DNA of 64,000 bases from Actinomadura sp. KC06 (GCF_004348735.1 NZ_SMKT01000003.1:86366-150365), one strand, 5' to 3'; counted from the stretch's first letter, positions 27,201 to 41,878 are shown. Numbers and translations are program-made. Notes: generated by a model not told the origin, from the letters alone.

Positions 27201-27214
27201 TGCTGTATACAGCA
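27201..27214. promoter_or_regulatory. Perfect GntR-type palindrome in the divergent promoter
   Basis: TGCTGTATACAGCA is an exact 14-bp palindrome with the TGTATACA core typical of FCD-GntR operators. It lies 28 bp upstream of the ABC binding-protein start and about 60 bp upstream of gcvPA, so one site could control both divergent operons. The FCD-GntR at 21595-22236 is the obvious candidate. Confidence 0.6.
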
Positions 27215-27241
27215 TTATCCAGATCGACCTGGGGAGGCAAG

Positions 27242-28606
27242 ATGGCGACGAGCCCCGAGCGGACGAGCTCGAGCGCCCCGCGCGTCGGACGCCGGACCGT
27301 CCTGACCGCCGGAGTCGCCGGAACCGTCTCGGCACTGCTCGCGGCCGCCGGCTGCGCCACCGGAGGCGGCGTCAAGAAGACGGGTCCGACGCTGAACGCG
27401 GGCGGATCGGGCGCGATCAAGGGAACGGTCAGCGTCTGGTCGTGGGACGTGGCCGCCAAGGCGCTCAAGCGGCTGGCGCCGTCCTTCGAGCAGCGGCACC
27501 CCGGGACGAAGGTCGAGGTCATCGACATCGGCTACGACAACGCCTACGACAAGATCACCGTCGGGCTGAAGTCGGGGAAGGGCCTGCCCGACGTCCTCAC
27601 CGTCGAGGGCGGCAGGATGCCCGGCTACATCGGCGTCTTCCCCGGCGGCCTGTACGACCTGACCTCGCTCGCCGGACGGCACAAGGCCCAGTTCGCCCCC
27701 GCCGCCTGGAAGGACGTCACCGACCAGAACGGCAAGGTCTTCGCGCTGCCCTGGGACAGCGGCCCGTGCGCCCTCTACTACCGCGCCGACATGTTCGAGA
27801 AGGCCGGGGTCGACCCGGACTCCATCGCCACCTGGGACGACTACGTCCGCGCCGGTGAGCAGATCAAGTCCAGGACCGGCAAGAAGCTGCTCGTCATGGA
27901 CCCGCAGGAGGACAGCATCTTCCCGATGCTCCTCCAGCAGCAGGGGCAGCGGTACGTCAAGAACGGCGAGATCGTCGTCGCCGACCAGCGGGCCATCCGC
28001 GCCGCGACGCTGCTCAAGACGCTGGCCGACAAGGACCTGATCACCTTCGAGAAGGGCTGGGACGGCCTGGTCGCCGCCACCAAGGCGGGCAAGGTCGCCA
28101 CCACCCCCTACGCCGTCTGGTGGTCGGGCACGCTCACCGACGAGATGAAGGAGCTCAAGGGCAGGTTCGGCGTCGTCCCGCTGCCCGCGTTCGACCCTGG
28201 CGGGGTGCGGACCTCCAACGACGGCGGCTCGACCCTCGCGGTCAGCGGCCACAGCGCGAACGCGCGGGCGGCCTGGGCGTTCATCGAGTTCGCCCTCGCC
28301 GACGTCGCGAACCAGGTGTCCATGCTGAAGAACGAGGGGCTGTTCCCCGCCTACCTGCCCGCGCTGAAGGACCCGTTCGTCACCGCGCCGCAGCCCTACT
28401 ACGGCGACGACCCCGTCTTCAAGGTCTTCGCCGACCTGGCGGACAAGGTGCCCCCGGTCGAGGAGACCAAGGACGGGCCGAAGGCGAGGGACATCGTCAA
28501 CGGCACCATCTCCGGCATCGTCCTGCACGGCAAGGACCCCCAGAAGGCCCTGGACTCGGCCGCCAAGCAGATCGCCGCCGCGACCGGTCGCCCGATCGCC
28601 AAGTGA
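27242..28606 (+). CDS. ABC sugar transporter substrate-binding lipoprotein
   Basis: The ATG follows GGGGAGGCAAG and gives 454 aa. Residues 14-38 are a lipoprotein signal with twin arginines (RVGRRTVLTAGVAGTVSALL) and lipobox Cys38, suggesting Tat export and lipid anchoring. The mature part has GTVSVWSWDVAAKALKRLAP, PGTKVEVIDI, LPDVLTVEGG, FALPWDSGPCALYYRADMFE and NDGGSTLAVSGHSANARAAW, all typical of solute-binding family 1 proteins for oligosaccharides. It is the first gene of an operon with two permeases, a GH42 and a GH63-like enzyme, so a galactose-containing oligosaccharide is the likely ligand. No ATPase is encoded; a shared MsiK-type ATPase elsewhere would be expected. Confidence 0.92.
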   Translation: MATSPERTSSSAPRVGRRTVLTAGVAGTVSALLAAAGCATGGGVKKTGPTLNAGGSGAIKGTVSVWSWDVAAKALKRLAPSFEQRHPGTKVEVIDIGYDNAYDKITVGLKSGKGLPDVLTVEGGRMPGYIGVFPGGLYDLTSLAGRHKAQFAPAAWKDVTDQNGKVFALPWDSGPCALYYRADMFEKAGVDPDSIATWDDYVRAGEQIKSRTGKKLLVMDPQEDSIFPMLLQQQGQRYVKNGEIVVADQRAIRAATLLKTLADKDLITFEKGWDGLVAATKAGKVATTPYAVWWSGTLTDEMKELKGRFGVVPLPAFDPGGVRTSNDGGSTLAVSGHSANARAAWAFIEFALADVANQVSMLKNEGLFPAYLPALKDPFVTAPQPYYGDDPVFKVFADLADKVPPVEETKDGPKARDIVNGTISGIVLHGKDPQKALDSAAKQIAAATGRPIAK

Positions 28607-28610
28607 CGCC

Positions 28611-29554
28611 GTGGCCCTCGACGTGACAGACGCGACGACGGCCGAGGACGGGCCGTCCCCCGCGGCGGACGGTCCCCGTCCCCGGACGACGCGCAGGTGG
28701 TGGCGCCGCTCCACACCGTGGATCTTCGCGGGGCCGGCGGTGGTGCTGTTCGGCTTCTTCTTCGCCTATCCGCTGCTGGCCGGCCTCTACCAGAGCTTCA
28801 CCGCCGACCGCGACGGGGTGACGACCTGGGTCGGGCTGGCGCAGTACCGGCGGATGCTGGAGGACCCGGTCTTCTGGGCCTCGCTCCGCAACACCGGGCT
28901 GATCCTCGTCGTCCAGGTCCCGCTGATGATCGTGCTGGCGCTGGCGCTGGCCTACGGGCTGAACCAGTCCTGGCTGCGGTTCCGCACGACGTTCCGGATC
29001 GCCTACTTCCTGCCCGCCGTCACGATGCTCGTCGCCTACTCCGTGGTGTTCCGCGTCCTGCTCAAGACCGACGGCGGCATGGTCAACCAGATCATCGGCG
29101 CCGTGGGCCTGCCGGAGGTCGACTGGCTGAACAGCCCCGGCTGGGCGCGGCTCGCCCTGATCGGCTCGATCACCTGGCGGTGGACCGGCTACAACGCGGT
29201 GATCCTGCTGGCCGGGCTGCAGGCGATCGGCCGGGAGCAGTACGAGGCGGCCGCCATCGACGGCGCCGGGTCCGTCACCACGTTCACGCGGGTGATCCTG
29301 CCGCAGCTCCGCCCGGTCGTCCTGTTCTGCTCGGTGACGTCCACGATCGGAACGCTCCAGCTCTTCGACGAGAACTACGTGCTGACCGGCGGGGGCCCCG
29401 GCAACGCCACGATGACGCCCGTCCTCTACCTCTACAAGGTCGGCTTCGAGCAGCTCGACTTCGGCTACGCCGCCGCCATCGCCTGGGTCCTCGTCGTGAT
29501 CATCGGGCTGATCTCGTACGCGCAGTTCCGCTTCCTCGGGAAGGACGTGTCCCG

Positions 29555-29558
<4 letters not shown>
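28611..29558 (+). CDS. ABC sugar transporter permease, MalF-type
   Basis: The 315-aa protein begins at a GTG 2 nt after the binding-protein stop. A basic cytoplasmic tail leads into IFAGPAVVLFGFFFAYPLLA, and about six membrane helices follow. The EAA loop EQYEAAAIDGAGSVTTFTRV (about residues 212-231) is the ATPase-docking motif, and FDENYVLTGGGPGNATM is characteristic of the MalF/UgpA-type sugar permeases. It forms the transmembrane channel with the next permease. Its stop overlaps the next start (ATGA). Substrate is inferred from the operon. Confidence 0.93.
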
Positions 29559-34604
<5,046 letters not shown>

Positions 34605-34615
34605 CCGACCACACC

Positions 34616-34654
34616 GGACGGGCCGCACGGAGACCGGCTCCGAGCGGCCCGTCC
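34616..34654 (+). terminator. Terminator of the ABC/GH operon
   Basis: GGACGGGCCGC (34616-34626) and GCGGCCCGTCC (34644-34654) form a perfect 11-bp stem with a 17-nt loop 12 bp after the GH63 stop. No T-run follows, as is common for actinomycete terminators. Confidence 0.7.
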
Positions 34655-34829
34655 CTCACGGGTCTACGACGCCGAGGCGGGACGACCGGCTGCCCGATCC
34701 GGTCGAGGCGGTACTTTGCATTTTTCGGTGGGTGGGTTCAGTCGGGAGTCTGGCGGGCGTGGTCGCGGGCGGTTCGGATGGCGTGGTTACTCAGGGTTCG
34801 CCAGGCGGATGCGGTGAGCGTGGCGGGGC

Positions 34830-35030
34830 CTCACCCTGCTCACCAACGCCGTCGTCTGTTGGACGGTCGAGTATTACGGCATCGCGGTCGGCGAACTGCG
34901 TGGGCAGGGTCGCGACGTGCCCGACGAGCTACTGTCGTTCATCGCGCCCGGCCACCGAGAGAACATCAACTTCTGATTCATCAACGTCGACGTCGACGCC
35001 GAACTCGCCAAGCTGTTCGAAGGGTGGCCG
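34830..35030 (+). pseudogene. Tn3-family transposase C-terminal fragment
   Basis: The frame reads LTLLTNAVVCWTVEYYGIAV, GRDVPDELLSFIAPGHRENI and NF, then a TGA (34974-34976), then FINVDVDAELAKL in the same frame. This is the C-terminal end of Tn3-type DDE transposases (LNLVVNAVVLWNT-like block, H-E-N-I/V-N-F). The nonsense codon and loss of everything upstream mark it as dead. The frame runs straight on into the integrase remnant, so the junction is a deletion fusion. Confidence 0.75.
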
Positions 35031-36530
35031 CTCCAAGAATGGATCGAGAAGGTGTGGCTGCCGGCACAGGACATCAAGGACAACAGCGGCACCACCTACG
35101 AACGTCACCTGCGAATTCGGATCTACCCGACTTTCGGTGACTCGCCCGTCAACACGCTCTTCGACCGGGAGCAGGTCCAGGCATGGGAGATCGGGCTGCG
35201 CCGCCGCTATGCCCTCAACACTGTCGACAACGCCCGCAATCTGCTCTCAACGATCCTCGGCGATGCCCGCGATGCCGGATTGGTCGACGTCAACGCCGCC
35301 GAGCGCCGCAGACGGCGAGGCAAGGTGGTCGAGCGGCGCGCCCAGGCAGCCCGCAGCGAGCCCCATGGGCGACACCTCTGCAGGCGCTGCTGCTGGCCGA
35401 ACGGTGCGCCCTTCTGACCGGACGTGACGACGAGTTCGTCATGTGGACCGTGTGCGCCTGGTGCGGGCTGCGGTGGGGTGAACTCATGGGCCTGCAACAC
35501 CACCACGTAGCGGCGACCAGGCTGACCATCGACGTGCAGTTGGGACCGCCGGATGGCCGTCCGTTCGAGCTCGAGCCCCCCAAGGAGGGCTCCTACCGCA
35601 ATGACCACCCGCACTACTTCGGCGCGGTCGATCTGCCGCCGTTTCTGGCCGCTCTGCTCACCCGGCAGATGGCGGACCGCCATCCGGCATCGTGCGACTG
35701 CGGGGACGACGGGTGCGGCGGCGGCCGGTTCCTGTTCCTCAACAAGCGGGGAGGGCACCACCTGCACGGGACCTACGCCACCCACCCGTGGGAGAAGGCC
35801 GTGACCGGCTGGGTCCCGGCCCGCCGTCCACGGCGGGGACGGTCCAGCGGTGCACCGGCCCGCCCGGTCATGGTCGACATGGCGGAAGGCTGGCCGGGCG
35901 TGCCCGTTACCCCGACATGGCCCGCAGCGTCCGGCACCACTTGGGCGCCGCCGGTGGTACGAGGGCTCCCCCGCTACGACCAACCCGTCGTCGACGCCCG
36001 CGCGGTCGACTGCCCCCGCTGCAGGGCCGCGGCCGGTAAGGCGTGCACCTCCCCCAGCGGAGACAAGCACACGCACCAACCCCGCATCGCCGCCGCCCGC
36101 GCGGCCGGGCACATACGGGAACTGGGGCTGACGTCATGGCTGCCGATCAATCCGCGCATGACCCCCCCACAAGTTACGGCACTCGCGCCGGGTGTGGCTG
36201 GACGAGATCGCCACCCCCACGATCCTCACCCATGACCGTCTCGGCCACTCGATGCCTGGGATCGGCGGCACTTACGCGCACGTCTCCCCGTTCATGCGGG
36301 ACCAACTGCGGGCGCGGCTGCAGGCGCGGTGGGAGGCGACGCTGGACGAGCGGCTGGCGATCTGCCCGACGTCCCCGGTGCCGCTGTTGAACGGACTGCT
36401 CGCCGCACGGCGGGCGGCCGTCGCCACGCCCCACCTTCAGGTGATCGTCTCCCAACCGTCTCCCAATCGGGTGGGAGACCGCGGCCGCGGCGTTGCGGAG
36501 GGCGTGGCGCCGTCCGGCGAGAGCCGTTGA
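34977..36530 (+). pseudogene. Tyrosine recombinase (phage-type integrase), broken by two frameshifts
   Basis: Three frames together make an integrase. The core-binding domain (WIEKVWLPAQDIKDNSGTTY, TVDNARNLLSTILGDARDAG) runs to about 35380. The catalytic domain with the first arginine (AWCGLRWGELMGLQ) then runs in a second frame to about 36170. The C-terminal catalytic block HKLRHSRRVWLDEIATPTIL, DRLGHSMPGIGGTYAHVSPF is in a third frame, with the nucleophilic Tyr in GTYAHV. Between them lies an insert with CPRCRAAAGKAC-x6-H-x-x-H-like residues near 36010-36080, resembling the small zinc-binding domain often fused to actinophage proteins. Frameshifts near 35380 and 36171 make it inactive. It marks an old integrative element boundary; no att site was found. 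Confidence 0.8.
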
Positions 36531-36558
36531 GGATCCGGTCGTTCGTGCAGGTCAGCTG

Positions 36559-37788
36559 TTATCTGACGGGGAGGCCGGTGACGGTGCGGCCGATGACCAG
36601 GCGCTGGATCTCCGAGGTGCCCTCGAAGATGGTGAAGATCTTGGCGTCACGGTGCATGCGCTCGACCGGGTAGTCGCGGGTGTAGCCGTTGCCGCCGAGG
36701 ATCTGGATGGCCTCCTCGGTGACGTTCACCGCCATCTCGCTCGCCATCAGCTTGGCCATCGAGCCCTCGGCGTTCTCGAAGTCCTTGCCGGTGCGGGCCA
36801 TCCACGCCGCCCGCCACACCATGAGGCGCGCGGCGTCCAGGCGGCACTTCATGTCGGCCAGCTTGAACGCGACGGCCTGGAAGTCGCCGATCTTCCGGCC
36901 GAACTGCTCGCGCTCGCGCGCGTACTGCAGAGCGTAGTCGTAGGCGGCGCGGCCGATGCCGAGGGCCATCGCGCCCACGGACGGACGGGTGGTCTCGAAC
37001 GTCTTCAGCGCGGCCTGGCCCTTGGAGCGCTTGCCCTCGCGGGTCCGCGCGACGCGCTCGTCGAACTTCTCCTTGCCGCCGACGATGTTGCCGCTGGGGA
37101 GGCGGACGTCGTCCAGGATCACCTCGGCGGTGTGGGACGCGCGGATGCCGTGCTTCTTGAACTTCTGGCCCTGCCGCAGGCCCAGGGTGTTCGGCGGGAC
37201 GATGAAGCTGGCCTGGCCGCGGCTGCCCAGGTCGGGGTGCACGGACGCGACGATGATGTGGACGTCGGCGATGCCGCCGTTCGTCGCCCAGGTCTTGGTG
37301 CCGTTCAGCACCCATTCGTCCTTGGCCTCGTCGAAGACGGCGCGGGTGCGGATGGCCCCGACGTCGCTGCCGGCGTCGGGCTCGGACGCGCAGAACGCGC
37401 CGAGGCGGACGTCGTCCGGGGTGCCGAACATCTGCGGGACCCACTCGGCGATCTGCTCGTTGGTGCCGACGGCGGCGATGGACGCGGCGGCGAGGCCGGT
37501 GCCCACGATGGACAGCCCGATGCCCGCGTCGCCCCAGAACAGTTCCTCGAACGCGACGGGGATGCCGAGGCCGGTCGGCTCGAGCCACTGGGTGGCGAAG
37601 AAGTCGAGTGAGTAGATGCCGACCTTGGACGCCTCCTGGATCAGCGGCCAGGGGGTCTCCTCGCGCTCGTCCCACTCCTCGGCGGCGGGACGGATGACGT
37701 CCCTGGCGAACCCGTGGACCCAGTCCCTGACCTCGCGGACGTCCTCGCTCGGCTCCAGCGAGAAGGGCGTCGGTTCGGCGCTCGTCAT
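36559..37788 (-). CDS. Acyl-CoA dehydrogenase
   Basis: This 409-aa flavoprotein of standard length catalyses alpha,beta-desaturation of acyl-CoA in fatty-acid or branched-chain degradation. Landmarks are [20 protein letters not shown] (FAD and substrate binding), [29 protein letters not shown] and [20 protein letters not shown]. The C-terminal [15 protein letters not shown] includes a Glu near residue 389 at the usual catalytic position. The ATG at 37788 is preceded by AGGAAGGG at a longer than usual distance. Two GTTACC-N3-GGTAAC type sites lie in its promoter, suggesting TetR-family control. It is monocistronic, convergent with nothing and divergent from no gene in the immediate vicinity, with gpgS upstream in the same direction. 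Confidence 0.93.
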   Translation of the reverse strand: MTSAEPTPFSLEPSEDVREVRDWVHGFARDVIRPAAEEWDEREETPWPLIQEASKVGIYSLDFFATQWLEPTGLGIPVAFEELFWGDAGIGLSIVGTGLAAASIAAVGTNEQIAEWVPQMFGTPDDVRLGAFCASEPDAGSDVGAIRTRAVFDEAKDEWVLNGTKTWATNGGIADVHIIVASVHPDLGSRGQASFIVPPNTLGLRQGQKFKKHGIRASHTAEVILDDVRLPSGNIVGGKEKFDERVARTREGKRSKGQAALKTFETTRPSVGAMALGIGRAAYDYALQYAREREQFGRKIGDFQAVAFKLADMKCRLDAARLMVWRAAWMARTGKDFENAEGSMAKLMASEMAVNVTEEAIQILGGNGYTRDYPVERMHRDAKIFTIFEGTSEIQRLVIGRTVTGLPVR

Positions 37789-37817
37789 GGCTAATTGACC
37801 CTTCCTCCAATATCGCT

Positions 37818-37857
37818 GTTACCAACGGTAGCACCATCCCGGGTTACCGCGGGTAAC
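37818..37857. promoter_or_regulatory. Tandem inverted-repeat operators upstream of acyl-CoA dehydrogenase
   Basis: Two copies of GTTACC-N3-GGTAAC are present: GTTACCAACGGTAGC (37818-37832, one mismatch) and GTTACCGCGGGTAAC (37843-37857, perfect). Their starts are 25 bp apart, 30-70 bp upstream of the start codon. The symmetry fits a TetR-type repressor of fatty-acid genes. Confidence 0.6.
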
Positions 37858-37881
37858 ACCGTGGCCGACGCCACAGCGCGG

Positions 37882-38865
37882 CTAGTGGCGGCCGGGCGAG
37901 AACGAGCGCGCGGCGGCGTAGCCGGGGACCTCGATCATCGGGGGACGCTCCCCCACGGCCACGTCGGTCGTGCGGGCGTCGTGGCCGTCCGCGGCGCGGT
38001 GGAAGCGGGTCAGCGCGGTGGACGGGGCTTCGAGCGGCATCATCCGGCCGTGCCGCTCCAGCCGCGACCAGGCGGTCAGCATGATCTGGCCCGACATCGC
38101 CCCGAGGGCTTCGGTCGACTGGTGCGCGTGGACGCGGCGTCCGAGGTCGACCTGCGCGATCGCGTCGAGACCGGAGTCGTGGTAGATGTCCAGGAGGAGG
38201 CCCAGTTCGACGCCGTAGCCGGTGACGAACGGGAGGCGCTCCAGCAGCGTGCGGCGTCCGGCGTACTCGCCGCCCAGAGGCTGCATCACTCCGGCGAGCT
38301 GCGGCCAGTGCAGGTTGATCAGCGGGCGCGCGACCAGCTCGGTCACCCGTCCGCCGCCGCCCTCCACGCGCCGTTCGCCGTCGACGAGGGGGCGGTCATA
38401 GCAGCCTTTGACGTAGCCGACGGACGGGTCGGTGAGCAGCGGCCCCAGCAGGCCCGTCACGTAGGACGAGGTGAACTCGCGCAGGTCGGCGTCCACGAAG
38501 ACGATCAGGTCGCCGGACGTCACCGCGAGGGACTTCCACAGCGCCTCGCCCTTGCCGGACATGCGGCCGTGCCCGGGCAGGACGGCGTCCTGCGCGACGA
38601 CCTCGGCGCCCGCCGCGGCTGCCACGGCGGCGGTCCGGTCGGCGGAGCGGGAGTCGACCACGACGATCTCGTCCACCAGCGGGATCCGCTCGACCAGGTC
38701 GCGCCGGACGGCGGCGACGATCGCCCCGACCGTCGCCTCCTCGTCGCGCGCGGGCAGCACGACGCTGATCCGCGCGTCGCCCTTGGCGGCGAGCAGCAGC
38801 CGCGGCGGCCAGTCCTCCGCCGCGCTGGTGCGGCGGGCCAACCACGATGCGACCTCTGGCAGCAC
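37882..38865 (-). CDS. gpgS: Glucosyl-3-phosphoglycerate synthase
   Basis: From the GTG at 38865 (GGGAGGGAGAGCGC leader) this is 327 aa, close to the mycobacterial enzyme's 324; the longer frame to 38943 adds an unlikely Arg/Pro-rich tail. It is a GT-A retaining glycosyltransferase that makes glucosyl-3-phosphoglycerate from a nucleotide-glucose and 3-phosphoglycerate, the first step to glucosylglycerate and methylglucose lipopolysaccharide. Motifs are ISVVLPARDEEATVGAIVAA, DEIVVVDSRSADRT, GKGEALWKSL, the metal site FVDADLREF, and GYGVELGLLLD with the acceptor-loop RVHAHQ. The gene stands between the acyl-CoA dehydrogenase and ramB; no operon partner of the polysaccharide pathway is nearby. 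Confidence 0.9.
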   Translation of the reverse strand: MLPEVASWLARRTSAAEDWPPRLLLAAKGDARISVVLPARDEEATVGAIVAAVRRDLVERIPLVDEIVVVDSRSADRTAAVAAAAGAEVVAQDAVLPGHGRMSGKGEALWKSLAVTSGDLIVFVDADLREFTSSYVTGLLGPLLTDPSVGYVKGCYDRPLVDGERRVEGGGGRVTELVARPLINLHWPQLAGVMQPLGGEYAGRRTLLERLPFVTGYGVELGLLLDIYHDSGLDAIAQVDLGRRVHAHQSTEALGAMSGQIMLTAWSRLERHGRMMPLEAPSTALTRFHRAADGHDARTTDVAVGERPPMIEVPGYAAARSFSPGRH

Positions 38866-38970
38866 GCGCTCTCCCTCCCGTGCGGGCCGTCCGGGACCCG
38901 GCGTCCGTCCTCTTCTAGGGAACGCCAGATCCTCCCAGAACATTCACCACCGGACGGGACGGGCCCGAGG

Positions 38971-40440
38971 TCATTCGGCGGCGTGCCTGTCCAGGAATTC
39001 GTAGACGTCCGCCTCGTCCACGCCCGGGAACGCCCCCGGCGGCAGGACGGACAGGACGTGCGAGTGCGCGCGGGCCGACGGCCACGCCATGCCCTCCCAC
39101 CGGTCGGACAGCTCCCTCGGGGGCCGCTGGCAGCAGTCGCCGTCCGGGCAGGACGACTTGCGGCGCCGGGTCGACTCCCGGCCGCGGAACCAGCGCGAGT
39201 CCTCGAACCGGACGCCCAGCGTGATCGCGAAGTCGCGCTCGTGGCTGGGGTCGATGTGCGACAGGCACCAGTAAGTCCCGCTCGGGGTGTCGGTGTACTG
39301 GTAGTAGACGGAGAAGCGGTCGGCGGCGCCGAACACGTGCCGTCCGGCCCATTCACGGCACATCCGCTGGCCCTCGATGGCGCCGTCCTCGTCCTGGGGG
39401 AAGTTCAGGCCGTCGTTGGCGTACGCCTTGTAGATGGTGCCGTTCTCGTCGTTCTTGGTGAAGTGCAGCTGCAGGTCGAGGTGGTGGGTCGCGACGTTGG
39501 TGAAGCGGTGCGCGGCCATCTCGTAGGAGACGGAGAAGACGTCCGCGAGGTCCTCCACCGACAGCTCCCGCGCGGCCTTGGCCTCCTGCAGGAACGGGAC
39601 GGCGCTGCGCTCCGGGATCAGGATCGCGGCGCCGAAGTAGTTGGCCTCGACACGCTGGCGCAGGAAGTCGGCGAAGTCGCGGGGCTGGTCGTGGTCGAGC
39701 GCGATGTGCCCGAGGGTCTGCAGCAGGATCGTCCGCGGGGTGTGCATGCCGAGCTGCTCGCGCTCCAGGTAGATCCGCCGGTTGCGCAGGTCGGTGACGG
39801 ACCGGACGGAGCGCGGCAGGTCCTGGACGTACTGCAAGCTGAACCCGAAGTGGCCGACCAGCGTCATCAGCAGCCCCTGCGACACGGCGCCGCGCCGGTA
39901 GCCGACGGCGTCGAGGGTCTGGGACGCGATCCGCTCGATCTCGGGGAAGTGGTTGCCGCGCTCGTGCATCTGGCGGCGCAGCTCGGCGTTGGCCTTGCGC
40001 GCCTCCTCGGGGCTCGCGGTCGGCTTCGTCCGGCTGCGCTTCAGCTCCCCGTACAGCGCGAGGATGTGCTCGATCACCTCGTTCGGCATCCGCTTGCCGA
40101 CCCTGAGGTGGGAGAGGCCGAGCGTCCGGTAGAGCGGGTCGCGCTGCGCCTCCTCCAGCTCGATCTCCAGCTGCGCGCGGCGGCTGGGCGGCTGGCGCCG
40201 CAGCAGCTCCTCGACCGGGCATTCCAGGGCGGCGGCGAGGGACTGCAGCAGCGACAGCTTCGGCTCGCGCCGGCCGTTCTCCAGCAGGGACAGCTGGGAC
40301 GGGGCGCGCCCGACGCGCTCGCCGAGCTCCGACAGCGTCATCCCGCGGCCGCGCCGGAGATGGCGGAGCCGCTGGCCGAAGGTGACGAGGTCGACGTCAC
40401 TCGTGAAGTTGAGGGGTTCTTCTGGTCGCAAGGTCGTCAC
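38971..40440 (-). CDS. ramB: RamB-type XRE/IrrE-like transcriptional regulator
   Basis: The 489-aa protein starts at a GTG at 40440. The N-terminal XRE helix-turn-helix (GQRLRHLRRGRGMTLSELGE, RVGRAPSQLSLLENGRREP) occupies about residues 20-75. A central domain with ERGNHFPEIERIASQTLDAV and LLQTLGHIALDHDQPRD resembles the IrrE/ImmA-type sensor without a complete HEXXH. The C-terminal short-chain fatty-acyl regulator domain ends with Cys-rich SCPDGDCCQRPP. RamB controls acetate metabolism and the glyoxylate bypass in corynebacteria and mycobacteria. Here it is divergent from isocitrate lyase with a 117-bp gap, the arrangement expected for direct control of aceA. I do not see a clear copy of the corynebacterial RamB site. 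Confidence 0.85.
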   Translation of the reverse strand: MTTLRPEEPLNFTSDVDLVTFGQRLRHLRRGRGMTLSELGERVGRAPSQLSLLENGRREPKLSLLQSLAAALECPVEELLRRQPPSRRAQLEIELEEAQRDPLYRTLGLSHLRVGKRMPNEVIEHILALYGELKRSRTKPTASPEEARKANAELRRQMHERGNHFPEIERIASQTLDAVGYRRGAVSQGLLMTLVGHFGFSLQYVQDLPRSVRSVTDLRNRRIYLEREQLGMHTPRTILLQTLGHIALDHDQPRDFADFLRQRVEANYFGAAILIPERSAVPFLQEAKAARELSVEDLADVFSVSYEMAAHRFTNVATHHLDLQLHFTKNDENGTIYKAYANDGLNFPQDEDGAIEGQRMCREWAGRHVFGAADRFSVYYQYTDTPSGTYWCLSHIDPSHERDFAITLGVRFEDSRWFRGRESTRRRKSSCPDGDCCQRPPRELSDRWEGMAWPSARAHSHVLSVLPPGAFPGVDEADVYEFLDRHAAE

Positions 40441-40557
40441 GGCTTCATGGTAGCGGAAATATCGCACTTCTTTCGTTACTGCTCGGTTCATTAAGGGGTT
40501 GCGACCGGGGCATAGTCGTCCACAAGCACCCAGGGGACGACACGGAAGGGCAAGACG

Positions 40558-41841
40558 ATGACTGACAGTCGCCTCAAGGGCGCAGCCGATGAGCTGCGGC
40601 GGCAGTGGGAGACCGACCCGCGATGGAAGGGCGTCGAGCGGACCTATACGGCCGAGGACGTCGTGCGCATCCGCGGTTCGGTCCAGGAGGAGCACACGCT
40701 CGCGCGCCTCGGCGCCGAGCGGCTCTGGACGCTGCTGCACGAAGAGGACTACGTCAACGCTCTCGGCGCGCTGACCGGGCTCCAGGCCGTCCAGCAGGTG
40801 AAGGCGGGCCTCAAGGCCATCTACCTGTCCGGCTGGCAGGTGGCGGCGGACGCCAACCTCGCGGGCCAGACCTACCCCGACCAGAGCATCTACCCGGCGA
40901 ACTCGGTCCCGGCCGTCGTGCGGCGCATCAACAACGCGCTCATGCGCGCCGACCAGGTCCAGTGGGCGGAGGGCGAGGGCGACACCCACTTCCTCGCGCC
41001 GATCGTCGCGGACGCCGAGGCCGGCTTCGGCGGCGTGCTGAACGCCTTCGAGCTGATGAAGGGCATGATCGCCGCGGGCGCCGCGGGCGTGCACTGGGAG
41101 GACCAGCTGGCCTCCGAGAAGAAGTGCGGCCACCTCGGCGGCAAGGTCCTCATCCCGACCTCGCAGCACGTCAAGACCCTCAACGCCGCCCGGCTCGCCG
41201 CCGACGTGTCCGGCGTGCCGTCACTGATCATCGCGCGGACCGACGCCGAGGCCGCGACCCTGATCACGACGGACGTGGACGAGCGCGACCGCGAGTTCGT
41301 GACGGGCGATCGCACCGCCGAGGGCTTCTACCGGGTGCGCAACGGCATCGAGCCCTGCATCGCCCGCGCCAAGGCGTACGCGCCGCACTCCGACCTGATC
41401 TGGATGGAGACCGGCACCCCGGACCTGGAGCAGGCCCGCCGGTTCGCCGAGGCCGTCAAGGCCGACTACCCGGACCAGATGCTGGCCTACAACTGCTCGC
41501 CGTCCTTCAACTGGAAGGCGCACCTGGACGACTCGACCATCGCGAAGTTCCAGCGCGAGCTCGGCCACATGGGCTACACGTTCCAGTTCATCACCCTGGC
41601 GGGCTTCCACGCGCTCAACTACGGCATGTTCGACCTGGCCCACGGCTACGCCCGCGAGGGCATGACGGCCTACGTCGACCTGCAGGAGCGCGAGTTCGCG
41701 GCGGCGGAGAGGGGCTTCACGGCGGTCAAGCACCAGCGCGAGGCCGGAACCGGCTACTTCGACCTCGTCAGCACCGCGATCAACCCGGACTCGTCCACCA
41801 CGGCGCTGAAGGGCTCGACCGAAGAGGGCCAGTTCCACTGA
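40558..41841 (+). CDS. aceA: Isocitrate lyase
   Basis: This 427-aa enzyme cleaves isocitrate to glyoxylate and succinate, opening the glyoxylate bypass for growth on acetate and fatty acids. The catalytic signature KKCGH lies at residues 188-192 (Cys190), preceded by [11 protein letters not shown]. Other conserved blocks are [31 protein letters not shown] with Mg-binding Asp, [12 protein letters not shown] and [15 protein letters not shown]. The ATG follows GGAAGGGCAAGACG. It is divergent from ramB, its likely regulator, and ends at a strong hairpin. The length matches the short actinobacterial ICL1 type. A nearby acyl-CoA dehydrogenase suggests a fatty-acid-use neighbourhood, although that gene lies in a separate unit. 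Confidence 0.97.
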   Translation: MTDSRLKGAADELRRQWETDPRWKGVERTYTAEDVVRIRGSVQEEHTLARLGAERLWTLLHEEDYVNALGALTGLQAVQQVKAGLKAIYLSGWQVAADANLAGQTYPDQSIYPANSVPAVVRRINNALMRADQVQWAEGEGDTHFLAPIVADAEAGFGGVLNAFELMKGMIAAGAAGVHWEDQLASEKKCGHLGGKVLIPTSQHVKTLNAARLAADVSGVPSLIIARTDAEAATLITTDVDERDREFVTGDRTAEGFYRVRNGIEPCIARAKAYAPHSDLIWMETGTPDLEQARRFAEAVKADYPDQMLAYNCSPSFNWKAHLDDSTIAKFQRELGHMGYTFQFITLAGFHALNYGMFDLAHGYAREGMTAYVDLQEREFAAAERGFTAVKHQREAGTGYFDLVSTAINPDSSTTALKGSTEEGQFH

Positions 41842-41878
41842 CCCTTCGCCGGCCGCCCTTCGGGCCGACCCCCTGAGC

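Noticed and set aside
26315..27241. Long plus-strand frame running into the ABC binding-protein gene from 26315
   Set aside because: It is antisense to gcvPA and has the Arg/Gly/Val-rich composition of a shadow frame; the real start at 27242 has a strong ribosome site and signal peptide.
40441..40557. GCGGAAATATCGC-like partial symmetry between ramB and aceA as an operator
   Set aside because: Symmetry is weak and does not match a known RamB site; too little to call a regulatory element.
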